64,000 bases of DNA, from assembly GCF_000422645.1 (NCBI RefSeq), contig NZ_AUGL01000001.1, positions 186,001-250,000 on the forward strand, read 5' to 3'. The notes below the pieces were generated by a model. The model saw only the letters and a program-made list of their open reading frames with translations. It had not been told where the DNA came from and searched no databases. Position 1 is the first letter of the stretch, and every line of letters begins with the position of its first letter. The translations under genes were made by a program, and so were the position numbers. The stretch is from Ferrimonas futtsuensis DSM 18154. GTDB lineage: Bacteria > Pseudomonadota > Gammaproteobacteria > Enterobacterales > Shewanellaceae. Positions 26,173-35,105 of the stretch are shown here, piece by piece.

Positions 26173-26433
26173 ATGAGCTTAGATCTATTAGATAAATTGG
26201 AGTCTCGCGTCCAGAGTGCGCTTGAGACCATTGAACTTCAGCAGATGGAGCTGGAGGAGGAGCGCGCCCGTGCCCAGGAGATGGCAGAGAAGGCAGCAGA
26301 GTTGGAAGCACGCAACCGCGAACTGGAGCAGCAGTTGCAAACCTGGAACAGCAAGGCAGAAGGCCTGTTGAATCGCCTGTCCCAGGCCGATGACAGCAAT
26401 CAGCCCGCTCCGGGACTGAGCGAGCTGGCTTAG
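26173..26433 (+). CDS. zapB: Cell division protein ZapB
   Basis: 86 residues, almost entirely coiled coil (ELQQMELEEERARAQEM and LEARNRELEQQLQTW), starting MSLDLLDKLESRVQ as in E. coli ZapB. It stabilises the Z-ring and links it to MatP through ZapA. The C-terminal 15 residues are a Pro/Ser-rich tail beyond the usual end. Confidence 0.92.
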   Translation: MSLDLLDKLESRVQSALETIELQQMELEEERARAQEMAEKAAELEARNRELEQQLQTWNSKAEGLLNRLSQADDSNQPAPGLSELA

Positions 26434-26452
26434 AACATCGCGCCCTAAGCCC

Positions 26453-26659
26453 CTATCCGGCTGCTGCGGGTTCTGGCTGCAGCAGTCCGTTCAATTCGTT
26501 GATCACATCTCTCACCTTAGGCAGCGAGTGTCTGGGCATGATGAACCGCCCCGCTTTAAACTCCAGCCGACCTATGTGCTTCACCAGCACCACTCCATCC
26601 CTGAACACCCTGGCATGCTTAGCGATCATCCTTGGTGCGTAGATTGGGAAAATTCTCAC
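26453..26659 (-). CDS. ytfK: DUF1107 protein YtfK
   Basis: About 67 residues. The GTG at 26659 has AAGGA at the right distance and gives VRIFPIYAPRMIAKHARVF, aligning with E. coli YtfK (MKIFQRYNPLQVAKYVKIL); the earlier in-frame TTG is less likely. The HIGRLEFKAGRFIMP core matches the family. In E. coli YtfK helps SpoT switch to alarmone synthesis during phosphate and fatty-acid starvation. It converges on zapB. Confidence 0.83.
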   Translation of the reverse strand: MRIFPIYAPRMIAKHARVFRDGVVLVKHIGRLEFKAGRFIMPRHSLPKVRDVINELNGLLQPEPAAAG

Positions 26660-26787
26660 CGTCAAATTCCTTGTTATATTCTGACTGACGCAAACTATCA
26701 GACCGCGGCAATTGTATTTGGTTTTATACGCAATACAACGTACTGCGATCAGATTAGCCCAAAGGGATCCGTAGCGATAATTTGACG

Positions 26788-26948
26788 GTTACGCATTTGG
26801 CAAGATGTTGCAACTTTGTTACCTTGCTTGACGCAGTGTTCCTAACCGCGGACACCGGCAGTCAGTACTGCACCTCGAGGGGTATGGGGCTGAGAGGTCG
26901 TGGGGTCGGTTCCGCCTTTTAGATCGGTGATTCACCGATCTTTTTTTT
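26788..26948 (+). ncRNA. Candidate structured small RNA with intrinsic terminator
   Basis: There is no ORF support on the plus strand, but strong RNA features. A closing stem pairs GCGGACACCG (26848-26857) with CGGTTCCGC (26907-26915) with one bulge. Inside it is the hairpin GCAGT-CAGT-ACTGC (26858-26871), then a G-rich segment. The terminator AGATCGGTG/CACCGATCT plus eight T residues ends at 26948. The 5' end is uncertain: a GATAAT at 26776-26781 would place it near 26788, or the RNA may start near 26840. It is not Spot 42, 6S or SRP RNA by sequence. Confidence 0.6.
26921..26948 (+). terminator. Terminator of the candidate small RNA
   Basis: Stem AGATCGGTG/CACCGATCT with loop ATT and an eight-T tail; no plus-strand gene precedes it closely (ytfK is on the minus strand). 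Confidence 0.88.
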
Positions 26949-26990
26949 GTTATCGATATGTGTATACATTATGCAGTAGCACCCGTTAAC

Positions 26991-27014
26991 AAAAAGGGCA
27001 CCCTAAGGCGCCCC
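26991..27014 (-). terminator. Terminator of the dsbA transcript
   Basis: On the minus strand GGGCGCC-TTAG-GGTGCCC (one G-U pair) is followed by a run of five T residues. Confidence 0.75.
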
Positions 27015-27036
27015 CTCAAACCGGTCAGGCTGGGAC

Positions 27037-27648
27037 TCAGTCCTGCAACTTGGCCAGGTAGTTAACCAGCTCGCTGAGCTGCTCGGCACTCTCCAGACTG
27101 CCCATCTCAACCTGATACTTGCCGTTGACGATCAACGCAGGCACACCACGGATACCGGAGTCGATCTGCTCCTTCTTCCACTTCTTCACCTTGGCGTTCA
27201 CCATAAAGCTGTTCATCGCTTTATCGTACTTGTCGCCATCAACGCCGTTGTCCACAAACAACTGCTTCACATCGGCACCGGTGGAAAACTGCTTACGGGC
27301 ATCGTGAATGGCGGAGAACAGGGGAGTCTTCACCTGGTCCCCCACCTTGAGGGTCTGCATTACCGCCAGCGCCTTGGTCATCTCCACCCCCATGGGGCCG
27401 CCGATGAAATCGACGTGCTTCTGCTCAAACTTGATCCCCTCATCCAACCCCTTCTTCAGGTTGGGCAGGTGCACCTTCTCGAAGGTGAAACAGTGGGGGC
27501 AGTAGAAGGAGAAAAACTCGGTCACCGTAGGCTGGCCCTGTACCTTGGCCTGGCTGACCACCTTGTAGTGGGTCCCCTCTTCAAACTGGGCGGCCATGGC
27601 CATGGGGGCCAGCACCAGGGCGAAGAGGATAGCGAATAGTTTCTTCAT
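27037..27648 (-). CDS. dsbA: Thiol:disulfide interchange protein DsbA
   Basis: 203 residues. A signal peptide (MKKLFAILFALVLAPMAMA) leads to a thioredoxin fold with active site CPHC in FFSFYCPHCFTFE and the conserved cis-Pro region (IRGVPALIVNGKY). It is the periplasmic dithiol oxidase that introduces disulfides; in this cytochrome-rich organism it also affects heme-protein maturation (general knowledge). It is the last gene of the selO-DUF3630-srkA-dsbA operon, 60 bp after srkA, as in E. coli srkA-dsbA. Confidence 0.97.
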   Translation of the reverse strand: MKKLFAILFALVLAPMAMAAQFEEGTHYKVVSQAKVQGQPTVTEFFSFYCPHCFTFEKVHLPNLKKGLDEGIKFEQKHVDFIGGPMGVEMTKALAVMQTLKVGDQVKTPLFSAIHDARKQFSTGADVKQLFVDNGVDGDKYDKAMNSFMVNAKVKKWKKEQIDSGIRGVPALIVNGKYQVEMGSLESAEQLSELVNYLAKLQD

Positions 27649-27708
27649 AATCTCTACTCTGAATCAAAGGGTTAAATTGGCAACTACTGTGCCACAGCCC
27701 AGGGCAAA

Positions 27709-28695
27709 CTAATAGCCCGGAGTCAGTGACAGCGCCGGCTCCTGCAGGGCCGCCAGCTGCTCCTTGAGCGCCAGCACCTGCTCCTCCCAGAATCGGCCGG
27801 TGCCGAACCAGGGAAAATTGCGGGGGAAGGCCGGATCGCTCCATCTCAGGGTTAACCAGGAGAGGTAGTGGATCATCCTCAGCGCCCGCAGTGGCTCCAC
27901 CAGCTGTAACTCTGAGTGGTTGAAGTCGCAAAAAGTTTCGTATCCCTCCAGCAAAATGTCCAACTGCATCACCCTTTGACTGCGCTCGCCTGAGAGCATC
28001 ATCCACAGGTCCTGTACCGCCGGACCGGTTCGGGCATCATCCAGGTCCACAAAGCCCGGGCCATCGGGGGTCCAAAGAATGTTGCCAGGGTGCATGTCCC
28101 CATGAAGCCGCTGCTGAGCCTGGTCCCAGGGGGCCTGGGTTACCTGTTCCAGCACCTGATCCAGCACGGTAAAGAAGGCGGTCTCGATGTGAGCCGGCAG
28201 CTGCGCCTGGTTCTCCAGCACCTGACGAGGCTGATGGCCATGGGTGTCGATGTTCAGTGGCGCCCTGTGGGCAAACTTGCCCCCCCTGGCCACTTGGTGC
28301 AACCGGCCAAGAAACTGTCCCACCTGCTCCAGTTGCTCCAGGTTGTCCACCTCAAACTCCCGGCCACCTATGCTGTCCCACAGGGCAAAGCGGTACCCCT
28401 GATGCTCGAACAGGGTCTCGCCATCGATGCGCAATGGGGCGGCCACCGGCACCTCGGCCTCGGCCAGCTCATGGGAAAAAGCGTGCTCCTCCAGGATCGC
28501 CGCCTGGGTCCAGCGCTGAGGCCGATAGAACTTGACCACGTAACGACGACCATCCTCCGCCCGGAACTGGTAGACCCGGTTCTCATAGCTGTTCAGCGGC
28601 AGCAAGCCGGTCTCGGGGTAGATCCCCATGGATTCCACCGCATTGAGGATGCAGTCCGGTCCCAGGGAGTGAAAATCAAATTGGGCTTGGGTCAT
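27709..28695 (-). CDS. srkA: Stress response kinase SrkA (YihE/RdoA)
   Basis: 328 residues from the ATG that overlaps the previous stop (ATGA), exactly the E. coli length. An aminoglycoside-phosphotransferase-like kinase fold: Lys in YVVKFYRPQRW, the catalytic RLHGDMHPGNILW and the metal-binding FVDLDDAR. In E. coli the enzyme counters MazEF toxicity and is controlled by Cpx together with dsbA. Confidence 0.95.
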   Translation of the reverse strand: MTQAQFDFHSLGPDCILNAVESMGIYPETGLLPLNSYENRVYQFRAEDGRRYVVKFYRPQRWTQAAILEEHAFSHELAEAEVPVAAPLRIDGETLFEHQGYRFALWDSIGGREFEVDNLEQLEQVGQFLGRLHQVARGGKFAHRAPLNIDTHGHQPRQVLENQAQLPAHIETAFFTVLDQVLEQVTQAPWDQAQQRLHGDMHPGNILWTPDGPGFVDLDDARTGPAVQDLWMMLSGERSQRVMQLDILLEGYETFCDFNHSELQLVEPLRALRMIHYLSWLTLRWSDPAFPRNFPWFGTGRFWEEQVLALKEQLAALQEPALSLTPGY

Positions 28696-29009
28696 TGTTG
28701 ATTCCAAAGTTGCGCCAGGAAGGCGACGACATCCGCCTCTTCAGGGCGTTCCGCCTCCAACCAGAGACTGTCGCACAAGACCTCATACTGAAGCCGTAGC
28801 CGGGCCCCTTCAAACTCCAGGGACCAGCAGTGACGATCCGCCCCCCACTGATGATCGCCGAGGCGACAATCCAGGGCCCGTGCCAACTGCGCGACCAGCT
28901 CAGTCAGGCCCGACTCGGCCAGGCTGGTCTGCCAGCTCAGTTGCCCCGCGCCGGCATCGAAGTGAGCGCGGCCTAACTGGAGCAGGAGAGGGTGATGCTG
29001 CTGGCCCAT
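28692..29009 (-). CDS. Small conserved protein, DUF3630-like
   Basis: 105 residues, acidic, with no signal peptide or membrane helix. The start has GAGGA 8 bp upstream and overlaps selO by 37 bp; the end overlaps srkA by 4 bp. The HCWSLEFEGARLRLQYE core and C-terminal EEADVVAFLAQLW resemble DUF3630 proteins of Shewanella. The function is unknown; tight coupling suggests a role tied to SelO or SrkA expression. Confidence 0.65.
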   Translation of the reverse strand: MGQQHHPLLLQLGRAHFDAGAGQLSWQTSLAESGLTELVAQLARALDCRLGDHQWGADRHCWSLEFEGARLRLQYEVLCDSLWLEAERPEEADVVAFLAQLWNQQ

Positions 29010-30391
29010 GAAGGGGGATCCTCGGTGTAGTGGGGCGTCTCGGGATGGTCATCATAGGGATGACACAGGGCCCGATGCAACTCCATTAACGGCCCGGCGT
29101 CATTCCGCTCGGCCGCCTCGATCGCCTGTTGAGCCAGGTGGGTGCGCAACACCACCGCCGGGTTGGCTGCGGCTCGGCCCTGTTGCCAGGCCTCGAGCCC
29201 ACCGAAGGAGAGGGCTTGCTGGTACTGCTGCCACCATGGCTGCCAGGAGCCATCGGCGCCAAGGCGGGCCTGCAATTCGCCCCCCTCTCGCTGGGGATCC
29301 AGTCGGGCAAACAGCCTCAGGGTGGTGTGGTAATCCACCCCACTCCTTTGCATCATCCCCACCAGGCCAGCAATCCTGTCCAGTCTGGGCTGAAGATCAC
29401 CGTCGCCCTCCAGCCCCAGCCTGGTTTCCATACGCCACAGGTAACGGGCCGTCAGCCGGTTCTGATACAGCTCCAGAGCCAGTGTCATCACCTCGCTGTC
29501 CAGGTGGTCACTCAGGGCCAGAGCCAGGCGCTGCAGATTCCACCAGCCGATGCCTGGCTGCTGGTCGAAGGCGTAACGGCCATAATGATCCGAATGGTTG
29601 CAGACGAAGCCGGGATCGCAACGGTCCATAAAGGCAAAGGGGCCATAATCGAAGGTCTCCCCGAGCAGGGACATATTATCGCTGTTCAGCACTCCGTGGG
29701 CAAAACCCGCCGCCTGCCAGTCGGCGATGGTTTCGGCGGTTCGGCCGGTGACCTCGAGAAACAGGGCTGCCACGGGATCCTGCTGCTGGCGGCACCGAGG
29801 GAAGTAGCGCCCCAGAGCGTAATCGAGCAGCGCCTGAAGCTGTTTAGGCTGCTGACTGTGACGGAAGTACTCGAAGTGCCCGAACCGCAAATGGCTGGGC
29901 GTGACCCTGACGGTAATGGCCCCCCGCTCCGGCTGCTCGCGGAACACCGGCGTATCTGAGGCCAGCACCGCCAGGGCCCGGGAGGTGGCGATCCCCAGGT
30001 GGTGCAGGGCTTCACTGGCGAGAAACTCCCGCACCGCCGAGCGGATCACCGCTCTCCCGTCCCCTCCCCTTGAATAGGGGGTGGGGCCACTGCCCTTGAG
30101 GAACAGCTCCCAGCCATTGAGTTCCCCAAGGTGGCAACCCCGGCCATCCCCCAGTCTTGGGGTGTAGCCACCAAACTGATGGCCGGAATAGACCTGGGCG
30201 GTAGGCGCCAACGGAAAAGGCCCCTCGCCATTGAGCTGTCGCAACAGTGACTCGCTGCATTCGCCCAGCCCCAGGGTGGTTGCCATCGGCTCACTCCATC
30301 CGAGCAAGGTCGGGTTTGCCAAGGGAACCGGCTGGACCTCCTCGGCCAGTCCCGCCACCGCCTGATTGATTCCCGGTGTTAGCTTCAGCAC
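28973..30391 (-). CDS. selO: Protein adenylyltransferase SelO
   Basis: 472 residues. A pseudokinase-fold enzyme that transfers AMP to Ser/Thr/Tyr of target proteins. Landmarks: YSGHQFGGYTPRLGDGR (about 68-84), LKGSGPTPYSRGGDGRA (about 98-114), the HGVLNSDNMSLLGETFDYGPF catalytic loop (about 230-250), and a C-terminal LSCSS with the redox Cys found in bacterial homologues in place of vertebrate selenocysteine. Confidence 0.96.
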   Translation of the reverse strand: MLKLTPGINQAVAGLAEEVQPVPLANPTLLGWSEPMATTLGLGECSESLLRQLNGEGPFPLAPTAQVYSGHQFGGYTPRLGDGRGCHLGELNGWELFLKGSGPTPYSRGGDGRAVIRSAVREFLASEALHHLGIATSRALAVLASDTPVFREQPERGAITVRVTPSHLRFGHFEYFRHSQQPKQLQALLDYALGRYFPRCRQQQDPVAALFLEVTGRTAETIADWQAAGFAHGVLNSDNMSLLGETFDYGPFAFMDRCDPGFVCNHSDHYGRYAFDQQPGIGWWNLQRLALALSDHLDSEVMTLALELYQNRLTARYLWRMETRLGLEGDGDLQPRLDRIAGLVGMMQRSGVDYHTTLRLFARLDPQREGGELQARLGADGSWQPWWQQYQQALSFGGLEAWQQGRAAANPAVVLRTHLAQQAIEAAERNDAGPLMELHRALCHPYDDHPETPHYTEDPPSWASSITLSCSS

Positions 30392-30450
30392 ACTTTCTCC
30401 CTTATCCCTCTGTCACAATAGCGAGATCTGTTTTCCCAACTGGAATGATC

Positions 30451-30810
30451 ATGACCTCTATCCTGATGGTGGCCCACGACAGCCCCTACGGCTCCGAAAA
30501 ACTCTACAACGCCCTGCGCATCGCCCTGGCCCTGCAGGAACACGCCGACACCCCGATTCAACAACGCCTGTTCCTGATGTCCGACGCCGTGGGCGCCGCC
30601 CTGTCTGGCCAGAACACCCCGGATCTCAGCTACCACATCGGGCAGATGCTGGAGCTGCTGATGGCCCAGGGCGTACCGGTCAGCCTGTGCAAAACCTGCG
30701 TCGAAGCCCGTGGCATCTCCGAAGAGCGACTGATACCCGGGGTGAAGATCGCCACCCTGGTGGAGCTGAGCCAGTGGACCCTGGACAGCGACAAGGTGAT
30801 CCATATTTGA
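30451..30810 (+). CDS. DsrE/DsrF-like sulfur-relay family protein
   Basis: 119 residues from ATGACC (TGGA 8 bp upstream); a start 2 codons earlier is possible. The DsrE fold is recognisable from ILMVAHDSPYGSEKLYNALRIA and VSLCKTCVEARGI, where Cys in the CKTC segment is the likely persulfide site, as in YchN. Its role may be small cytoplasmic sulfur transfer; no tus partners lie alongside. Confidence 0.82.
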   Translation: MTSILMVAHDSPYGSEKLYNALRIALALQEHADTPIQQRLFLMSDAVGAALSGQNTPDLSYHIGQMLELLMAQGVPVSLCKTCVEARGISEERLIPGVKIATLVELSQWTLDSDKVIHI

Positions 30811-30847
30811 TCCCCTTCGCAAATCTGACCCAAGGCTGTAGAGGCAT

Positions 30848-30862
30848 TGTCGATGCTTTTTT
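30848..30862 (+). promoter_or_regulatory. Possible NsrR half-site upstream of ygbA
   Basis: TCGATGCTTTT matches nine of eleven positions of the NsrR half-site AAGATGCYTTT, about 45 bp before the ygbA start. E. coli ygbA is NO-induced through NsrR. No nsrR gene is visible. Confidence 0.4.
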
Positions 30863-30901
30863 AAGATACCACCATACCTGAGCAATGAACCGGGGTATTG
30901 G

Positions 30902-31300
30902 ATGAAAAGCGAGTTTCTGACCGGGCGGCTGGCCCGTGAATACCAGACCATGGCCAAGATGACCCGCCTCTATTGCCGGCGCAACTGCAGCGACAGCTCG
31001 CCGCAATCCGGCCTGTGTCCCGAGTGCGGCGAGCTGCTGGCCTACGCCGAAAAGAAACTGGACCGCTGTCCCTATGGCGCAGAAAAGCCCACCTGTGGTC
31101 ACTGCCCCATCCACTGCTACAAGCCCGCCCAACGCCAGCAGGCCAGGGTGATCATGCGCTACGCCGGCCCGCGGATGATCCTGCGCCACCCGGTGGCCGC
31201 CATCCAGCACATTGCCGACAGCCGCCGGCCCGTGCCTGAGCGGCCCCCCATGCAAGCCAACCGCCGTCGACGCAGTCGCCCCAGGCCGCTGCAGCCATGA
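30902..31300 (+). CDS. ygbA: YgbA-type nitric/nitrous-oxide-responsive protein
   Basis: 132 residues. Six or more conserved Cys in the family pattern CRRNC, CPECGELLAYA, RCPYG and CGHCPIHCYKP, suggesting a metal or Fe-S site. The C-terminus is Arg/Pro-rich. The family is named for NO-stimulated expression in enterobacteria; its biochemical role is unknown. The hairpin at 31305-31330 terminates it. Confidence 0.87.
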   Translation: MKSEFLTGRLAREYQTMAKMTRLYCRRNCSDSSPQSGLCPECGELLAYAEKKLDRCPYGAEKPTCGHCPIHCYKPAQRQQARVIMRYAGPRMILRHPVAAIQHIADSRRPVPERPPMQANRRRRSRPRPLQP

Positions 31301-31304
31301 TACG

Positions 31305-31330
31305 AAAAGGGCGCCACACGGCGCCTTTTT
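31305..31330 (+). terminator. Terminator of ygbA
   Basis: GGCGCC-ACAC-GGCGCC followed by five T residues. Confidence 0.85.
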
Positions 31331-31526
31331 GCCCAAAGCACCCAGCCCGCTGCCGAGCACTGATCGGCGTCATCAACCCAACGTGAATGCATCAGCCTTT
31401 CACCGGGGCACGCATAGGGTCGCCCTGACTCTTTAATCCTTAAGCAAAAATCCCCCTGTCGCCCCTACTCTGAGGCGACAGATTTGGGTAAGCTCAACGG
31501 CAACAATCACAACAAGGACACGACCC

Positions 31527-33572
31527 ATGAAGAGAGGATGGCTCCCCGCGGCAATCGCGGCGGCCCTGTTTGCCCAACCCGCCCTGGCCGAGCGTCACCA
31601 CGACATCACCCTGGACGACTTTTTCACCATCGACGGCATGAGCCAGGTGCAGCTGAGTGCCGATGGCAAGCAGGCGGTCTGGGTCCAGAGCTACTGGGAC
31701 GAAGCGGCCGACAAAAGCCTCAACGACCTGTGGCGGGTGCAGCTGGGCAGCCAGATGCCCGAGCGCCTCACCTTCACTCCCGAGCGCGAGTCTCAGCCGC
31801 GGATCGACGCAGCCGGCAAGTACCTCTACTTCCTGAGGGCGGAGAAACGCGGCGAGGGTAAGCAACCTCCCTACAACGGTAAGTCCCAGGTGTTCCGCAT
31901 GCCTCTGGCCGGTGGCGAAGCGGTCCCTCTGACCCGCGAAGTCAAGGGCGTGCGCCACTTCGAACTGGCGGGCGGCCAGCTGTGGTTCACCGGAGTTCGT
32001 GACCATACCGAACAGGACGCCTTCACCGCGCACCGCAGTGCCAATAAGGGACCGGACTACGGCCACGGCACCGTCAAGGTAAACCCTCTCTACAAGCTGG
32101 ACCTGCAGAATTTCCGCCAGGAACTGGTGCTGGACGACGATAAGGTGGTGTGGGACTTCGACATCAGCGCCGACGGCAAGCGTCTGGCCCGGGTCACCAC
32201 CACAGACAACGAGCTGATCTTCCTCGAGGGCTGGTCCAGCGTAGAAGTGTATGACATCGCCAAGGGCAGCAACGTTGTCCTGGAGGACAGCGCCTGGCGT
32301 GAGCAGGCTCCCTCTCCATACGGCTGGCTAATGCACCCCAAGTGGAGCCCGGATGGTGACAAGCTGGCCTGGCGCATCGACTTCGATGGCCACCCGGGTC
32401 AGATGTTCATCGCCCAGCTGGATGATGAGATGAAAGTGGAGTGGCAGCTGGACATGAAGCGGCCCGGCAAAGCCACCCTCAACGGCAGCGACAGCCAGTG
32501 GCTGCCCGGATCCGACGAGCTGTGCTACCGCGGGGCCGAACAGGGCTCGGTCAAGCTGTTCTGTACCGACATCGACGACGGCAAACAGGGCAAGACCCGC
32601 ACCCTGACCAGGGGTGACTATGTGGTTGGCAGCTACGCCTTCGATGGCCGCGGCAAGACCATGGTGATGAGCAACAACGCCCTGGACCACTTCTATGACC
32701 TGTACCAGGGCAAAGTGGGCAAGACCCCGCACCGGGTGACCAACATCAACCCCCAGGCCGACGACTGGAAGCTGCCTCAGATCAGCCGCTACCAGTGGAC
32801 CGCCCCCGATGGCAGCACCGTCGAGGGGATTCTGGAGCTGCCTCCGGGCTACAAAAAAGCTGACGGCCCTCTGCCTCTGGTGGTGCAGATCCACGGCGGC
32901 CCGACCGCCGCTACCCCCTACGCCCTGGCGCACCGCTCCTACGGGCGCGCCACCTTCGCAGCCAAGGGCTGGGCACTGCTCTCACCCAATTACCGAGGCT
33001 CCACCGGCTACGGTGACAAGTTCCTGGTGGATCTTATCGGCAACGAGCACGACATCGAAGTGAAAGACATCGAGGCCGGTGTGGACGCCCTGATCAAAGA
33101 GGGGATCGCCGACGGTGACAAACTGGCGGTAATGGGCTGGAGTAATGGCGGCTACCTGACCAACGCCCTGATCAGCACCAACACCCGCTACAAGGCGGCC
33201 AGCTCCGGTGCCGGCGTATTCGATCAGCGCCTGCAGTGGTTGCTGGAGGACACCCCGGGCCACGTGCTCAACTACATGGAAGGGCTGCCCTGGGAGAAGC
33301 CTGACGCCTACACCCATGGTTCCAGCCTGAGCCACGCCGGCAACATCCGCACGCCCACCCTGATCCACATGGGTGAGAACGACGAACGGGTGCCCGCGCC
33401 TCACGCTAAAGGTCTGTACCGCACCCTGCGCCATTACCTGAATGTGCCCACCGAGCTGGTGATCTACCCAGGTGAAGGCCACGGCCTGAGCAAGTACTCC
33501 CACCGCAAGACCAAGATGAGTTGGGATCTGGCCTGGTTCGAGCACCATGTGCTGGGCAAAGAGCAGAAATAA
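31527..33572 (+). CDS. Exported S9-family prolyl oligopeptidase-type peptidase
   Basis: 681 residues. A signal peptide (cleavage near ALAE, residue 22) is followed by a beta-propeller region (about 30-420, with SADGKQAVWVQS-type blades). A C-terminal alpha/beta hydrolase domain carries the nucleophile Ser539 in GWSNGGY, an Asp in GENDERVPAPH and His in YPGEGHGLSK. It is probably a periplasmic dipeptidyl/acylaminoacyl-peptidase that clips short peptides. It is a single gene with its own terminator. Confidence 0.95.
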   Translation: MKRGWLPAAIAAALFAQPALAERHHDITLDDFFTIDGMSQVQLSADGKQAVWVQSYWDEAADKSLNDLWRVQLGSQMPERLTFTPERESQPRIDAAGKYLYFLRAEKRGEGKQPPYNGKSQVFRMPLAGGEAVPLTREVKGVRHFELAGGQLWFTGVRDHTEQDAFTAHRSANKGPDYGHGTVKVNPLYKLDLQNFRQELVLDDDKVVWDFDISADGKRLARVTTTDNELIFLEGWSSVEVYDIAKGSNVVLEDSAWREQAPSPYGWLMHPKWSPDGDKLAWRIDFDGHPGQMFIAQLDDEMKVEWQLDMKRPGKATLNGSDSQWLPGSDELCYRGAEQGSVKLFCTDIDDGKQGKTRTLTRGDYVVGSYAFDGRGKTMVMSNNALDHFYDLYQGKVGKTPHRVTNINPQADDWKLPQISRYQWTAPDGSTVEGILELPPGYKKADGPLPLVVQIHGGPTAATPYALAHRSYGRATFAAKGWALLSPNYRGSTGYGDKFLVDLIGNEHDIEVKDIEAGVDALIKEGIADGDKLAVMGWSNGGYLTNALISTNTRYKAASSGAGVFDQRLQWLLEDTPGHVLNYMEGLPWEKPDAYTHGSSLSHAGNIRTPTLIHMGENDERVPAPHAKGLYRTLRHYLNVPTELVIYPGEGHGLSKYSHRKTKMSWDLAWFEHHVLGKEQK

Positions 33573-33589
33573 CTGATCTTTTAAAAACT

Positions 33590-33615
33590 GGGGAGCCTGT
33601 TGGCTCCCCTTTTTT
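33590..33615 (+). terminator. Terminator of the S9 peptidase gene
   Basis: GGGGAGCC-TGTT-GGCTCCCC followed by six T residues. Confidence 0.93.
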
Positions 33616-33776
33616 GTACTCTGAATCTCGGATTGACGCAGCAGAACGCTGTGCACTCATCCGCCGCTGGCCGGTTGAGGCCAGACAGTCCCGGCAGGCC
33701 ACTGCATCTGGAGACCGCCCGATGTGAGCTGGTCAGAGGCGAAAAGGCTCAGACGTCGCCAACCGGGCATTCCGTT

Positions 33777-34823
33777 TCAGGTATTGGGGATGAGGTGACG
33801 GCTGACCGCCAGGGTCTCGGAGGGGGTTTTACCCAGGGTGTATCGCCCGGCCACGGCAAATTGCTGATTGTATCTGGCCAGCCACTCATCCAGCTTCTGC
33901 TGGAGCGGCACCAGCTCTTCATACCTCTGCGCCTTGAACAGGGGCTCGTAAAGCTCATTCCAGATCAAGGTATGGAATCGGGCACCCAGGCCGTTAACGA
34001 CAGGGCCGTTGTAGGCTCGCATATGGATGTGGTTGCACCCCAGTTCGGCGATCGCCTCCTGGTAAGGCACACTTTTGCCGCCGAAAAACTCAGCGCCCTT
34101 GTCGGTCAACAGGTTGGTAATGGGCAGGCTGTGCTGGCGATACCAAGGGGCCACCCGATTCAGCAGGAAGTCGCTGGCGGCGGCGGAGTCGTTGCTGGTG
34201 CTGATCCAGGCATGAGCATACTGGCTGTAGGCATCGATGAAGCTGTGCTGATACAGCATGCCCAGACCACCAATCTCCCCCAGCTTGAAGGTATCCTGTA
34301 CGCACACTTCCCCCGGGTAGCGGCACTCCCCCCCCATCTGATCCTGCTTCAGCTCATCGAGCGCTTCCGCTTTACGGCGAGCGTCGGAGTCCAGCTCTTT
34401 GCGCTGGTCCAGGGCGTTCTGCAAAGCCAGCAGCCGATTCTTCTTGGTTTCCAGGTTGTGGCGGACCCAGATGGCACGTACCCCAGACGGGGAGATGGTG
34501 CATCCCCGGGCGGTGAGCAGTTCAGCGGCCCTGGCCTGACCATAATTGGGGTAATCCAGTGCAATATCAATCACCTGGGACTCCACTTCCGGGGAGACCC
34601 GGTTCTTCATTGCCGGCTTCTTTCGGGAAAGGTTTTTGAGACCCTGCTCTCCCGCCTTCTCATACTGACGCTTAAAGCGGTAGTAACTGTCCCGGCTGTA
34701 ACCCATGATGTCACAGGCACGGCTGATGCTGCCCAGTTCCTTCGCAAGCTGCAGCAGAGCCAGCTTGCTTCGAATGTCGCCACTGCTTTTTCTGGTCACG
34801 GAAGTGCCACTGATTTGTTGCAA
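33777..34823 (-). pseudogene. IS481-type transposase, probably catalytically dead
   Basis: 348 residues with an uninterrupted frame: an N-terminal HTH (SISRACDIMGYSRDSYYRF) and an rve/DDE integrase core. The first two acids are Asp177 (CVQDTF) and Asp241 (LLTDKGAEFF). The third, normally Glu in the NGxxERF motif, is Ala281 (NGLGARF, codon GCC). Without it the enzyme should not catalyse strand transfer. I found no convincing terminal inverted repeats or target duplication, so the element's ends are undefined. Confidence 0.75.
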
Positions 34824-34909
34824 GTGAGTTCGAGGTTACCAGAAAACGCCATTGGGAGTGTAGCCCAACCATTTGAACCAGGTTTCTCCGAGTAACACAC
34901 TGTTAATTC

Positions 34910-35014
34910 AGCCGATCATCAGCATGGTGAAGCCAAATTTAAAGGTATCGGACAGGCTGTAGTGATCGGTGGAATAGAGCAGCAGTGCCGGCTTGCTGTT
35001 GGAGAGGAAACGCA
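34910..35014 (-). pseudogene. C-terminal remnant of a membrane transporter, possibly DASS family
   Basis: A 34-codon piece from ATG to TGA (MRFLSNSKPALLLYSTDHYS and on) resembles the very end of divalent anion:sodium symporters (Y-x-Y-x-D-x-x-KxG pattern). An in-frame stop 36 bp upstream shows that no full gene exists. It lies between the dead transposase and argO, a scar-like setting. Family assignment is tentative. Confidence 0.35.
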
Positions 35015-35105
35015 TAGATATGCTCCAACAACCCGCTTTCCCCCTTTGATGATGTCAGGTCGCCATTGCACCCTTCTGGGTGCATTTTCCCGATGGGTCT
35101 CCACC

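Noticed and set aside
26875-26895. TPP-riboswitch-like string (GGGGT...GGCTGAGA)
   Set aside because: The second conserved TPP element (CTGATxxGGxTAATxCC) and a downstream thiamine gene are missing.
26788-26948. Spot 42 RNA
   Set aside because: Position near dsbA is suggestive, but the conserved 5' sequence (GTAGGGTACAGAGG) is absent.
33600-34895. 431-codon plus-strand frame across the transposase
   Set aside because: Antisense to the transposase gene and starts within the S9 peptidase terminator.
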